Assembly: GCF_000518985.1 (NCBI RefSeq)
Contig: NZ_JAEQ01000013.1
Coordinates: forward strand, 62,001-126,000
Length of the DNA: 64,000 bases
Direction of reading: 5' to 3'
From: Chelativorans sp. J32
GTDB taxonomy: Bacteria; Pseudomonadota; Alphaproteobacteria; Rhizobiales; Rhizobiaceae
Shown here: one piece after another, positions 46,193 to 54,642 of the stretch
Layout: every line of letters begins with the position of its first letter
How positions within the stretch are numbered: position 1 is the first letter of the stretch
The notes under the pieces: model-generated
What the model was told of the DNA's origin: nothing
The model's database searches: none
Seen by the model: only the letters and a program-made list of their open reading frames with translations
Made by a program: the position numbers and the translations under genes

Positions 46193-46942
46193 TTAAAGCA
46201 CGCCGGCTTCGTTCTTCAGCCGGTCGACCAACTCGGCAACCGAGGAGACCTTAATGCCCGCCTTGCGCTTGGCCGGCTCTTCCGTCTTAAGCACCTTCAG
46301 CCTGGTCTTCACCGTAACGCCGTAATCGGCCGCGCCCTTCTCATCGAGCGGCTTCTTCTTCGCTTTCATGATGTTGGGCAGCGATGCATAGCGGGGCTCG
46401 TTGAGCCGCAGGTCCGTGGTGACGATGGCCGGCAGCTTCAGCTCCACCACCTGCAGGCCGCCATCCACCTCGCGCGTGACCGTCACGGCGCCTTCGCCCA
46501 CTTCCACCTTGGAGGCGAAGGTGCCCTGCGCCCACCCGAGGAGTGCCGCCAGCATCTGGCCGGTCTGGTTGGCGTCGTCGTCGATCGCCTGCTTGCCGAG
46601 GATGATGAGGCCCGGCTTCTCCTCCTCCGCGATCCCCTTCAGGATCTTCGCAACGTCGAGCGGCTCGACCGGCTCGTCGGACTTCACCAGGATGGCGCGA
46701 TCGGCTCCCATGGCCAGCGCGGTCCTGAGCGTCTCCTGTGCCTGGGCCGGGCCGATCGAGACCGCTACGATCTCTTCCACCTTGCCTGCCTCTTTCAGCC
46801 GGATCGCTTCCTCGACCGCAATCTCGTCGAACGGGTTCATCGCCATCTTCACATTGGCGAGCTCGACGCCTGAGCCGTCCGCCTTCACCCGCGGCTTCAC
46901 ATTTGCATCGATCACCCGTTTCACAGGTACCAGGACCTTCAT
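46193..46942 (-). CDS. etfB: Electron transfer flavoprotein subunit beta
   Basis: AMP-binding partner of EtfA. The 249 residues start [20 protein letters not shown] and show [17 protein letters not shown] (domain signature), [21 protein letters not shown], and the recognition-loop region near the C-terminus with [10 protein letters not shown] chose the ATG at 46942; a TTG at 46948 is in frame. First gene of the etfBA pair. Confidence 0.95.
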   Translation of the reverse strand: MKVLVPVKRVIDANVKPRVKADGSGVELANVKMAMNPFDEIAVEEAIRLKEAGKVEEIVAVSIGPAQAQETLRTALAMGADRAILVKSDEPVEPLDVAKILKGIAEEEKPGLIILGKQAIDDDANQTGQMLAALLGWAQGTFASKVEVGEGAVTVTREVDGGLQVVELKLPAIVTTDLRLNEPRYASLPNIMKAKKKPLDEKGAADYGVTVKTRLKVLKTEEPAKRKAGIKVSSVAELVDRLKNEAGVL

Positions 46943-47146
46943 GCGCAACTACCTCTCCAAATCAAAGCAGGTTTCGGATTACACCTAAGTAGCCCGATCC
47001 GTCTTCCGATTTCCGCCATGTTCAGGGGAAAACCAGGTATGCGAAGACTATCTCCGCAAAAGCCGCCGGGACGGTAGTAAGGGCTAAAGCGCGCGTCAAT
47101 ATGCGCCGGGTCCGATGGCCGGCTTTGCATCGGCTTTAGATCGATT

Positions 47147-47860
47147 TTATTCGACCTCGGCCGCGCGAGGAAGAGTGACGGGGCGATCGAAAAGCGGCAC
47201 GCCGCGCCGGCGCATGAGCACGATCAGCACGGCCCCCGCGATGATGCCGCCGATATGGGCAGACCAGGAGATCTGGTTCTCGCGATCGATCGCGAACATC
47301 AGGAATTGCGAGCCGATCCAGAGCAAGATGACGATATAGGCCGGCAGGCGCAGCGGAATGCGCGCAAAGGCGAGCACCCACAGTTTTACGCGAGGATGCA
47401 GGATCAAATAGGCGGCGATGACACCGGCAACCGCGCCGGACGCTCCGATGAGCGGCGCCTGCGAATCCGGCGCTACAAGGCCGTGGAAGAAGGCTCCGGC
47501 AATCGTGCAGGCGAGATAGAACCCGAGATAACGCAGATGGCCCAGGGCATCTTCGACATTGTCGCCAAATACCCAAAGGAAAAGCATATTGCCGCCGAGG
47601 TGGAAAATGTCCGCATGCAGGAAAGAATAGGTGACATAGGTAAGCGGAGGCGGCACCAGTTCGAGTTCCGGCGGCAGCACCGCCAGATCGTGCACCACGC
47701 TCGGGATATAGCCCAGACCGAGGACGGTGGCCTGCATGGCTTCGGCGCCGCTCAACGACGTCATCGCCCAGACAAGGACATTGAGGCCGATGATGACCAG
47801 CGTGACATATTGATGCTTGATATAGCGCAGGTGGTTCGCGTCATGGAGCGGAATGAACAT
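47147..47860 (-). CDS. Rhomboid family intramembrane serine protease
   Basis: 238 residues with six or seven membrane helices. The catalytic dyad is Ser141 in GASGAVAG and His202 in SAHIGG; the loop motif HADIFHLGGNMLFLWVFGDNVED (HLxxNMxxL type) is also present, so the protein is likely active on membrane substrates. No extra domains. The ATG at 47860 begins MFIPLHDANHLRYIKHQYVT; a longer frame starts inside the adenosyltransferase gene. Substrates unknown. Confidence 0.9.
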   Translation of the reverse strand: MFIPLHDANHLRYIKHQYVTLVIIGLNVLVWAMTSLSGAEAMQATVLGLGYIPSVVHDLAVLPPELELVPPPLTYVTYSFLHADIFHLGGNMLFLWVFGDNVEDALGHLRYLGFYLACTIAGAFFHGLVAPDSQAPLIGASGAVAGVIAAYLILHPRVKLWVLAFARIPLRLPAYIVILLWIGSQFLMFAIDRENQISWSAHIGGIIAGAVLIVLMRRRGVPLFDRPVTLPRAAEVE

Positions 47861-47889
47861 CAGCCTGCACCCCCGGAAAAGCACCGCCT

Positions 47890-48471
47890 TCAGCGGTTCT
47901 GTCCGGGGACCCATAGCACGTCGCGCGCGCCATTGTCATTGACGGCACGTGCGGCGACGAAGAGAAAGTCGGAAAGGCGGTTGACATAGCGGAGCGCCTC
48001 GTCACCCACGATCTCCTCCGGCATCTGTCCGAGTTCCACCATCAGCCGCTCCGCCCGGCGCGTAACCGTGCGGGCGAGGTGGAGCGCAGCCGCGGCCGGC
48101 GAACCGCCGGGAAGCACGAAGGACGTCAGCGGCGAAAGGTTTTCATTCAGCGCGTCGATTTCGCGTTCCAGCCGTGCGGTTTGGGACGCCACGACGCGCA
48201 GCGCTGTAGCCCTGGATTCACCGGTCTGCTCCGGCGTGGCGAGATCCGCACCGAGATCGAAAAGATCGTTCTGGATGCGCGCGAGCATGGCATCGATATC
48301 TGGATGGCCCTCCGCGGTATGGATGCGGGCCATGCCGATACAGGCGCTTGCCTCATCCACAGTGCCGTAGGCGGCCACGCGCAGATCGCATTTGAGGCGC
48401 CGGGCGCCGCCGACGAGCCCCGTCGTGCCATCGTCGCCCGTCTTCGTATAGATCTTGTTCAGCTTTACCAT
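47890..48471 (-). CDS. Cob(I)yrinic acid a,c-diamide adenosyltransferase, PduO type
   Basis: Adds the 5'-deoxyadenosyl ligand from ATP to corrinoid cobalt. The 193 residues start MVKLNKIYTKTGDDGTTGLVGG, the ATP-binding P-loop-like N-terminus of PduO enzymes, and later show FVLPGG and the ARTVTRRAER block and ALRYVNRLSDFLFVAAR, which complete the active site. Cytoplasmic. It fits with the aerobic cobaltochelatase genes at 15959-19212. Member of an apparent operon SDR-HIG1-this gene-rhomboid. Confidence 0.93.
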   Translation of the reverse strand: MVKLNKIYTKTGDDGTTGLVGGARRLKCDLRVAAYGTVDEASACIGMARIHTAEGHPDIDAMLARIQNDLFDLGADLATPEQTGESRATALRVVASQTARLEREIDALNENLSPLTSFVLPGGSPAAAALHLARTVTRRAERLMVELGQMPEEIVGDEALRYVNRLSDFLFVAARAVNDNGARDVLWVPGQNR

Positions 48472-48490
48472 AGGCGAGGTTCTCCGGCCG

Positions 48491-48691
48491 TCAGTTTCCT
48501 GACTGGCTGAACCACATCGCCAGAACGATCAGCACGATCGCGACGAATTGCAGTGCCACGCGCGCCTGCATCAGCTTGTTCGACGTGTTGCTGGAGCCGC
48601 CGCGCATCATGTTTATGAGGCCGCGGACGAGCACGAAGACGACCGCGACCATGACGATGACGGCCAGGATGTTGAAGACGGTGGATGACAT
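48491..48691 (-). CDS. Small twin-transmembrane HIG1-domain protein
   Basis: 66 residues with two membrane helices (about 4-26 and 46-63) flanking a polar loop MMRGGSSNTSNKLMQARVALQ that carries the HIG1 family pattern (N-K-x-M-x-x-R-V). HIG1-type proteins associate with respiratory supercomplexes in mitochondria and some alphaproteobacteria; the bacterial role is little known. It lies between the SDR and adenosyltransferase genes, 19-21 bp from each. Confidence 0.86.
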   Translation of the reverse strand: MSSTVFNILAVIVMVAVVFVLVRGLINMMRGGSSNTSNKLMQARVALQFVAIVLIVLAMWFSQSGN

Positions 48692-48712
48692 GACTTCTGC
48701 CTTGTTGCGGGG

Positions 48713-49546
48713 TCATCCCTGGCCGGCGATGAGCCGGTAGAAAAGCCCGGCGGGGAGGATCCGTTTCATTATGACGCCGATCTTTGCCGGCAAGGTTACG
48801 ATATAATGCGGCCGCGGTCGCGGGTGTTCGAGCGCGTGGCGCAAGGATTTATATACCGCCTCCGGACCAAGCTTTAAGCGCGACTTGCTGCCGCCGCCTT
48901 TCAGTCTTGCGATCTGCGCCTCGTAGGCGCGGCTGTGCGCCGAGTTTTCCGCGTCGATATAGCGCTCGAACCAGGCAAGGCCATTGGAGGCGATGTTCGA
49001 GCGTATTGGCCCCGGCTCGATAAGAGAGACATGGATGCCGGTGTCGCGAAGTTCGGCACGCAGGCAGAGCATGAGCCCTTCGACCGCATGCTTCGACGCA
49101 GCATATGCGCCGCGATACTTGATCGGAAGCAGGCCGAGGATCGAGGAGCAATGGACGATCCGGCCATGGCCTTGGGCACGCATGACCGGCACGATACGCC
49201 GCGTGAGATCGTGCCAGCCGAAGAAGTTCGCTTCGAACTGTTCCCGCAATGCCTCCACCGGCAGATCCTCCACCGCTCCCGCCTGGGCGTGAGCACCGTT
49301 ATTGAAAAGAGCGTCGAGCTGGCCGTCGGTTCGCGAGAGAACGTTTTCGACGAGCGAAGCTATGGATTCGGGCTGGCGATAGTCCAGGTAGAAAGCTTCT
49401 ATCCCGTCCTTCTCGAGCGCGGCGAGGTCTTCGGGTCTGCGTGCGGTGGCGAAGACGCGCCAGCCGTCCCGCCGCAAAGCGCGGGCGCAATAAGCGCCGA
49501 TACCTGACGATGCGCCGGTGACAAGGATCGTTCCATTCGTTTTCAT
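48713..49546 (-). CDS. Short-chain dehydrogenase/reductase
   Basis: 277 residues of the classical SDR type. Cofactor motif TGASSGIGAYCARAL near residue 10-24, NNGAHAQAG in place of NNAG, catalytic Ser in HCSSILGL, YxxxK as YAASKHA, and PGPIRSN after it. The substrate is not evident from sequence; the C-terminal ~40 residues are hydrophobic/basic and could contact membrane. First gene of the HIG1-pduO-rhomboid run; divergent from the YihY gene. Confidence 0.88.
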   Translation of the reverse strand: MKTNGTILVTGASSGIGAYCARALRRDGWRVFATARRPEDLAALEKDGIEAFYLDYRQPESIASLVENVLSRTDGQLDALFNNGAHAQAGAVEDLPVEALREQFEANFFGWHDLTRRIVPVMRAQGHGRIVHCSSILGLLPIKYRGAYAASKHAVEGLMLCLRAELRDTGIHVSLIEPGPIRSNIASNGLAWFERYIDAENSAHSRAYEAQIARLKGGGSKSRLKLGPEAVYKSLRHALEHPRPRPHYIVTLPAKIGVIMKRILPAGLFYRLIAGQG

Positions 49547-49639
49547 AAGCAGCCGATTCGTGAAGACTTCTTGCTTATCAGCTACATGGCTTCACATATG
49601 AGGGCTAGCTGACAACGGTCCACTCTGAGGGATTTGTGC

Positions 49640-50491
49640 GTGCGGAAACTAGTGGCGTTAAGAAGGATCGCCAGGGACGCGTTCGGCCATTTCAATGCTG
49701 ACGACGGATGGGCTATGGCCAGTCATCTGGCTGTCAGCGCCATTATGGCCCTGTTTCCCTTCCTGATCTTTGCCACTGCGCTCGCAAGCTTTCTGGGCGC
49801 GGATGCATTCGCCGATACGGCTGTTCACATTGTCTTTGACACGTGGCCGAAGGAAGTCGCAGAGCCGATCGCCAGGGAAGTCCAGAACGTGCTTGGTGTC
49901 CGGCGCGGCGACGTGCTCACATTCGGCGTTGTACTTGCCGCCTTCTTCGCGTCCAACGGAGTGGAGGCGCTTCGGCTCTCGCTTAATCGCGCCTACCGCG
50001 TGGAGGAGCGGCGCTCGATCATCTTCCTGCGCTTGCAAAGCCTTGGATTTGTAATGATCGCGACGCTGGGGTTCACGGCCATCAGCGTGCTGCTCGTCAT
50101 CGCGCCGGTGGCGGCTAACATAGCGCTCTCGCGCGCCGAGTGGATCGAGCCCTATATGGGGACGATTACTCTTTGGCGTTATATCATCGCAGTGGTGGTT
50201 CTGGTTCTGGCCCTGGTGGTTGTGCATATCTGGCTGCCCGCAGGCAAACGCAAGCTGACCGACATCATCCCCGGGATCATCTTTACACTTCTCGGCTGGA
50301 TCGCAGGATCGAGTGTGTTTGCGGCCTATCTCGGCCGCTTCAGCAGCTACACAACGACCTATGCCGGGCTGGCCTCCATAATGGTGGCGGTCGTCTTCCT
50401 CTACATCATCTCGGCGATTTTCATCCTGGGCGGCGAGATCAACGCGGCGATCATGCGTTATCGGGCCGCCAGGCGCGTCCTGGCCGGCTGA
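49640..50491 (+). CDS. YihY/virulence factor BrkB family membrane protein
   Basis: 283 residues with about six membrane helices and the family blocks DDGWAMASHLAVSAIMALFPFLIF, SNGVEALRLSLNRAYRVEE and the C-terminal YAGLASIMVAVVFLYIISAIFILGGEINA. YihY-type proteins are polytopic inner-membrane proteins once called RNase BN; no nuclease activity belongs to them, and the function is unsettled. GAGGGA precedes the GTG at 49640 by seven bases; a TTG six bases upstream is worse placed. Ends overlap the convergent EamA gene by 34 bp. Confidence 0.86.
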   Translation: MRKLVALRRIARDAFGHFNADDGWAMASHLAVSAIMALFPFLIFATALASFLGADAFADTAVHIVFDTWPKEVAEPIAREVQNVLGVRRGDVLTFGVVLAAFFASNGVEALRLSLNRAYRVEERRSIIFLRLQSLGFVMIATLGFTAISVLLVIAPVAANIALSRAEWIEPYMGTITLWRYIIAVVVLVLALVVVHIWLPAGKRKLTDIIPGIIFTLLGWIAGSSVFAAYLGRFSSYTTTYAGLASIMVAVVFLYIISAIFILGGEINAAIMRYRAARRVLAG

Positions 50492-51348
50492 ATGGAGGCA
50501 AGCGCTACTCCAAGGGTGGTGACCGCCATGCCGCCGATCTGGATCAGCGTCAGCGTCTCGCCGAAGAGCGCCCATGCCATAACCGCGGTGACCGCGGGCA
50601 CCAGATAGAAGAGCGATGCGACCCGCGCCACGGCACCTTTGCGGATCAGGAACATAAGAAGGAAGATGGCGCCAAGGGACAGCACGAGCACGAGCCAAAG
50701 CATCGCGAAGACAAGCTCGCCATTGAGCACGAATTGTCTGCTTTCGAAGAAAAGAGAAATAGGGAAGGCGAAGAGGAAGCCGCCCAGATACTGGCAGAGC
50801 GTTCCGGTGATGAGGTCGGCATTGCCCACAAAGCGCTTCTGCCACACTGTTCCGGCGCTCATGGCGATCACCCCGGCAAGACCGACGCCGACCGTCGCCG
50901 GCGTGATCCCGCTGGCGAAATCTCCAAGTTTTGGCGAAAGCACGATCGCCACTCCGATCAGGCCTACGACCAGCCCGAGCCAGTGGCGGCTGTCCACCTC
51001 CTCGCCCGCGAAGGCGCCTGCCATCAGTGCCGTGAGCAGCGGTTGGAGGCCTACGATCAACCCGGCCACTCCCGCCGGCAGCCCTCGATGAACAGCCCAG
51101 AAAACGCCCCCGAGATAGATGCCGTGCATCAGTATGCCCGCCACGCCGGAGTGAAAGGCTGTGCGGGCAGGCAGCGGGCGTGCGCCGACGACCGGAATCA
51201 GCAATAGGAGGAAGGCAAAGCTGAGCGCGAAACGCACCCAAAGGAATGTAAAGGGCTCCGCCCAAGGCATGGCGTAGCGCGCGCCGATGAAGCCCGTGGA
51301 CCACAGGATGACGAAAAGTGCAGGCGCGGCCTTGGCAAGATCGGGCAT
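50458..51348 (-). CDS. EamA-family (DMT) permease
   Basis: 296 residues with two EamA repeats and about ten helices. It opens ALFVILWSTGFIGARYAMPWAEPFTFLWVRF, the RhaT/YdcZ-like N-terminal pattern of DMT exporters, and has the mid-protein GVAIVLSPK loop between repeats. Substrate unknown. Its 3' end overlaps yihY by 34 bp in convergent orientation, which gives overlapping antisense RNAs. Confidence 0.86.
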   Translation of the reverse strand: MPDLAKAAPALFVILWSTGFIGARYAMPWAEPFTFLWVRFALSFAFLLLLIPVVGARPLPARTAFHSGVAGILMHGIYLGGVFWAVHRGLPAGVAGLIVGLQPLLTALMAGAFAGEEVDSRHWLGLVVGLIGVAIVLSPKLGDFASGITPATVGVGLAGVIAMSAGTVWQKRFVGNADLITGTLCQYLGGFLFAFPISLFFESRQFVLNGELVFAMLWLVLVLSLGAIFLLMFLIRKGAVARVASLFYLVPAVTAVMAWALFGETLTLIQIGGMAVTTLGVALASIQPARTRLAAR

Positions 51349-51464
51349 GGGATTTCGGCTTCTGGTTGCTTCGGCAGATCATCTGCACTGTCTGATGCGC
51401 AAAGAAAAGCGAAAGTTCTGAATAGGATTTTCAAACGGGCTGAAAACGATCCAACCTGCGCTTG

Positions 51465-52352
51465 TCAGGCCGTCGCCTGCAGGCCAACCATCCTGGCGAT
51501 ATCGCCGGGTGCGGCGCCGGCGTCGCGCAACGCAGCGATGCCTGTATCTCCACGGCTCTTGGAGAGCTTGCGCCCATCTTCCCCCAGGATCAAAGCATGG
51601 TGGTGGTAATGCGGAACGGGGAGACCCAGCAATTCCTGGAGCAGCCGGTGGACTGCCGTTGCATGGAACAGGTCCCGTCCGCGCACCACATGGGTGATGC
51701 CCTGTAGCGCGTCGTCCACGACGACACTCAAATGATAGCTTGTCGGAACCTCCTTGCGGGCGATCACCACGTCGCCCCAGAGACCGGGCTTAGCTGCAAT
51801 CGGACCGGTTTCGCCCTCCGGCCCGTTGCCGCCCTCCTCCCAGAAGAAAGGTCTCGCCACATAGGCGAGCGCGGCTTCCACATCCAGCCGCCAGGCGCAG
51901 GGTTCACCTTCCTCCATGCGCCGGCGCCGTTCCGATTCCGACCGAGACCTATCGACCGGCGGAAAGAGCGGAGCGCCTTCGGGGTCGCGTGGCCAGGTCG
52001 TACCGTCCGCTTCTCTATCGGCGATATAGGCGCGCACCTCGCCCCGGCTCATGAAGGACGGGTAGACAAGCTCGGCTTCGATCAGGCGTTCGAGCGCTTC
52101 GGTATAGTCCGCCAGGTGTTCCGATTGGCGCCGAACCGGCTCCTCCCACTCGATGCCCAACCAGCTAAGATCGCGATAAATCGCCGCCTCCAGTTCAGGC
52201 GTGCAGCGGGTCGTGTCGATATCCTCGATGCGCAGCAGAAAACGACCGCCGACCGCACTGGCCATGGAATAATTGCGCAGCGCCGAATAGGCATGGCCGA
52301 GATGCAGCGCCCCGTTGGGACTTGGCGCGAAGCGGAAGACAGGAACTGTCAT
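51465..52352 (-). CDS. gluQ: Glutamyl-Q tRNA(Asp) synthetase
   Basis: 295-residue paralog of the GluRS catalytic domain without an anticodon-binding domain; it attaches glutamate to queuosine in tRNA-Asp. Motifs: FAPSPNGALHLGHAYSAL (HIGH-type), LRIEDIDTTR, TSYHLSVVVDDALQGITHVVRGRDL and the KMSKS-type KLSKSRGD. The zinc-binding cysteines of E. coli GluQ are not obvious. With the putative queuosine-precursor transporter at 14317 it is a second queuosine-related gene in the window. Confidence 0.92.
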   Translation of the reverse strand: MTVPVFRFAPSPNGALHLGHAYSALRNYSMASAVGGRFLLRIEDIDTTRCTPELEAAIYRDLSWLGIEWEEPVRRQSEHLADYTEALERLIEAELVYPSFMSRGEVRAYIADREADGTTWPRDPEGAPLFPPVDRSRSESERRRRMEEGEPCAWRLDVEAALAYVARPFFWEEGGNGPEGETGPIAAKPGLWGDVVIARKEVPTSYHLSVVVDDALQGITHVVRGRDLFHATAVHRLLQELLGLPVPHYHHHALILGEDGRKLSKSRGDTGIAALRDAGAAPGDIARMVGLQATA

Positions 52353-52430
52353 GAGCCGTGCAGGAAACGGATTGTGAGGGCCATTGACACATTGCTAGGC
52401 TTGGCTGAGGCCAAGTGCAAGGACCACCGC

Positions 52431-53075
52431 ATGCAGCGCATTGAAACGGACGCCGATATTTCGCGGGGGCTCGATGCTCTTGTCCTTCTGGATCGGAGGC
52501 TCGGACCCGTGCGTGCCATGGCGGGGGCCATACCGCTGCGGCGCAGTCCCGCAGGTTTCCATAGCCTTGCTTCGGTTATTGTCGCGCAGCAGGTTTCGCG
52601 CACAAGCGCCGACGCGATCTTCAACAGGCTCTGCCGATTGGTGGATCCTTTCACACCGGAAGCATTCCTGGCCGGTGGCGAAAGCGTGATGGTCCAAGCG
52701 GGCCTTTCGCGGGCGAAACAGCGCACGATGACCGCGCTTTCCGTGGCGTTGCGCGACGGAGCGCTCGATCTGGAAAGGCTGGACACATTTCCAGCGGACG
52801 AGGCTCTGGCCGCGCTCACGGCCATTCCCGGAATCGGCCCTTGGACGGCGCAGGTCTATCTGCTGGTCGCCGCAGGGCATCCGGACATTTTCCCCGCCGG
52901 TGACGTGGCTTTGCAGACCGCCGTTGGCCATGCTCTCGGCCACGAGCCACGTCCGCCGGCGAATCAGCTCGCGCTGATGGCGGAAACATGGAGCCCGTGG
53001 CGCTCCGTCGCCGCACGGCTTTTTTGGGCTTATTACCGCGAAATCCGTGGTGCGGAGGCCGCCCCGGCCGCCTGA
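52431..53075 (+). CDS. DNA-3-methyladenine glycosylase II (AlkA-like)
   Basis: 214 residues of the HhH-GPD superfamily. The helix-hairpin-helix reads IPGIGPWTAQVY near 132-143 and the catalytic Asp is D158 in PAGDVALQ. No [4Fe-4S] cysteines follow, so it is AlkA-like and not EndoIII/MutY-like. It removes alkylated purines. Compared with E. coli AlkA (282 residues) it lacks the N-terminal beta domain. AAGGA precedes the ATG by seven bases. It is divergent from gluQ with a 78-bp gap. Confidence 0.89.
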   Translation: MQRIETDADISRGLDALVLLDRRLGPVRAMAGAIPLRRSPAGFHSLASVIVAQQVSRTSADAIFNRLCRLVDPFTPEAFLAGGESVMVQAGLSRAKQRTMTALSVALRDGALDLERLDTFPADEALAALTAIPGIGPWTAQVYLLVAAGHPDIFPAGDVALQTAVGHALGHEPRPPANQLALMAETWSPWRSVAARLFWAYYREIRGAEAAPAA

Positions 53076-53201
53076 AGCCCGAAAATCGGCAAATGTAAGC
53101 AATTCGCCATCTCGGAACCGTGATTACCTTCTTCACATTCCTGTCACGACGGGATTACATTATCCGCGTCGATCGATCTGCCTATCAGGAGCCATGAGGA
53201 C

Positions 53202-53759
53202 GTGACGATCGCTGTATCGCCGGACGGCATGCCCGCTCTGGTGCTCAATGCGGACTACCGTCCGCTCAGTTATTATCCCCTGTCGCTATGGTCGTGGCAG
53301 GACGCCGTTAAGGCTGTGTTTCTCGACAGGGTCAATATCGTCGCGGAATACGATCAGGCGATCTCCTCTCCTTCCTTCACGATGCGGCTTCCGAGTGTCG
53401 TTAGCCTCAAGACTTATGTGAAGCCGTCGCGCTATCCCGCTTTCACGCGCTTCAACGTCTTCCTGCGCGACCGTTTCCAGTGCCAGTATTGCGGGGCGCG
53501 GGAGGAGCTTACATTCGACCATGTGATCCCGCGCCGGCATGGTGGCGTGACTTCATGGGAGAACGTGGTCGCCGCCTGTTCGCCCTGCAATCTCAGGAAG
53601 GGCGGCTTCATGCCGGACCAGGCCAAGATGTGGCCGCAGCAAAAACCCTACCGGCCGACGGTCCACGACCTGCACAACAATGGGCGGCTTTTCCCGCCCA
53701 ATTATTTGCACGAAAGCTGGATGGACTATCTCTACTGGGACGTGGAGCTGGAGCCCTAG
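53202..53759 (+). CDS. HNH endonuclease family protein, GTG start
   Basis: 185 residues. The C-terminal half has a complete HNH module: CQYCGA, LTFDHVIPRRHGG, SWENVVAACSPCN with two CxxC zinc-binding pairs and the D-H catalytic pair. The N-terminal half (PALVLNADYRPLSYYPLSLWSWQDAVKAVFL region) is conserved across bacterial chromosomal HNH proteins. No toxin/antitoxin, integrase or restriction genes are nearby, so it is likely a housekeeping nuclease of unknown role. The GTG is preceded by AGGAG at about 10 bases. Confidence 0.88.
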   Translation: MTIAVSPDGMPALVLNADYRPLSYYPLSLWSWQDAVKAVFLDRVNIVAEYDQAISSPSFTMRLPSVVSLKTYVKPSRYPAFTRFNVFLRDRFQCQYCGAREELTFDHVIPRRHGGVTSWENVVAACSPCNLRKGGFMPDQAKMWPQQKPYRPTVHDLHNNGRLFPPNYLHESWMDYLYWDVELEP

Positions 53760-53773
53760 CTCCCTTCGCGTCT

Positions 53774-54277
53774 TTATCGCTTCAGTGCTCCGCGCATTGC
53801 CACCACGGCAAGCACTGCGCTGGCGATGACATTCCAGCCCGCAAAGGAAAGTCCGAGGAAGCGACCGGCCGCCACGTTACAGGAAGGCGGAATGACCGCG
53901 TTGAGCTGGTCGAGCAGGCTTTCGGAGGAATTGCTCGGCGGGAGTGCGCCGCAATCCGTCGGCCCCTCCCACCAGCCCCATTCGACACCGGAGTGGTAAA
54001 CACCCAACCCAAGACCCCATAGCATCAGGAGACCACCGATCAGGAGTAGGCAGCGCGTGATGACCGCCGGCGCTTTCACCGCCGAGGAGATCAGCGCAAG
54101 AATCATTACCGGCACGCCTATGTAATAGGGCACCCGCTGCTCCAGGCAGAGCTTACAGGGCAGATAGCCGCCGATATACTGGAAACCCAGAGCGGTCCCC
54201 ACCGTCGCGGCCATGGCAAGCGCCAGAAAACCGGCGGTCAACGTCTGAAACCTGTTCGTCGGATTTGTGAGCGTCAT
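53774..54277 (-). CDS. dsbB: Disulfide bond formation protein DsbB
   Basis: 167 residues, four membrane helices. The first periplasmic loop has LPCKLC with C41 and C44; the second has C109 (TDCG) and C133 (PPSC), the complete set of redox cysteines. DsbB reoxidises DsbA with ubiquinone. Start at MTLTNPTNRFQTL; the longer frame to 54313 adds a basic leader. Convergent with the HNH gene (14 bp). Confidence 0.92.
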   Translation of the reverse strand: MTLTNPTNRFQTLTAGFLALAMAATVGTALGFQYIGGYLPCKLCLEQRVPYYIGVPVMILALISSAVKAPAVITRCLLLIGGLLMLWGLGLGVYHSGVEWGWWEGPTDCGALPPSNSSESLLDQLNAVIPPSCNVAAGRFLGLSFAGWNVIASAVLAVVAMRGALKR

Positions 54278-54385
54278 TGAACGGCTGCGCCTTGCAAGGG
54301 TGTACAACACCATATCCTAGCGAATTCCGGCTCTATAACGAGCGCGGCGATAGGGCGCAATCTCGACTCCCGCGAATGTGAAGAG

Positions 54386-54413
54386 TTGACGCGGGCACGC
54401 TTCCCCGTATAGT
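54386..54413 (+). promoter_or_regulatory. Sigma-70-type promoter upstream of tRNA-Leu
   Basis: TTGACG at 54386-54391 and TATAGT at 54408-54413 are separated by 16 bases. About 90 bases of 5' leader would precede the tRNA. Confidence 0.6.
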
Positions 54414-54510
54414 CCGCGCCTGCCTGATCTCTCCCGAAGCATGTGCCGGGGTCGGATCGGCAGATAAGTTGCCGGGAAGGCCCAGGCGCAGGGCTGATAC
54501 CTCGGTAAGT

Positions 54511-54597
54511 GCGGGCGTGGCGGAATTGGTAGACGCAGCGGACTCAAAATCCGCCGTCCTTACGGATATGTCGGTTCGAGTCCGACCGCCCGCACCA
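54511..54597 (+). tRNA. tRNA-Leu (anticodon CAA)
   Basis: Class II tRNA of 87 bases including encoded CCA. Acceptor GCGGGCG pairs with CGCCCGC; anticodon arm GCGGA-CTCAAAA-TCCGC gives CAA, reading TTG; a long variable arm (CGTCCTTACGGATATG region) precedes the T-arm GTCGGTTCGAGTCCGAC. No integrase or duplicated tRNA 3' end is visible nearby. Confidence 0.97.
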
Positions 54598-54642
54598 ACT
54601 CTTTCGCGTATCTCGGCTAGTCCGCAAGCTTAGGCAGAATTC

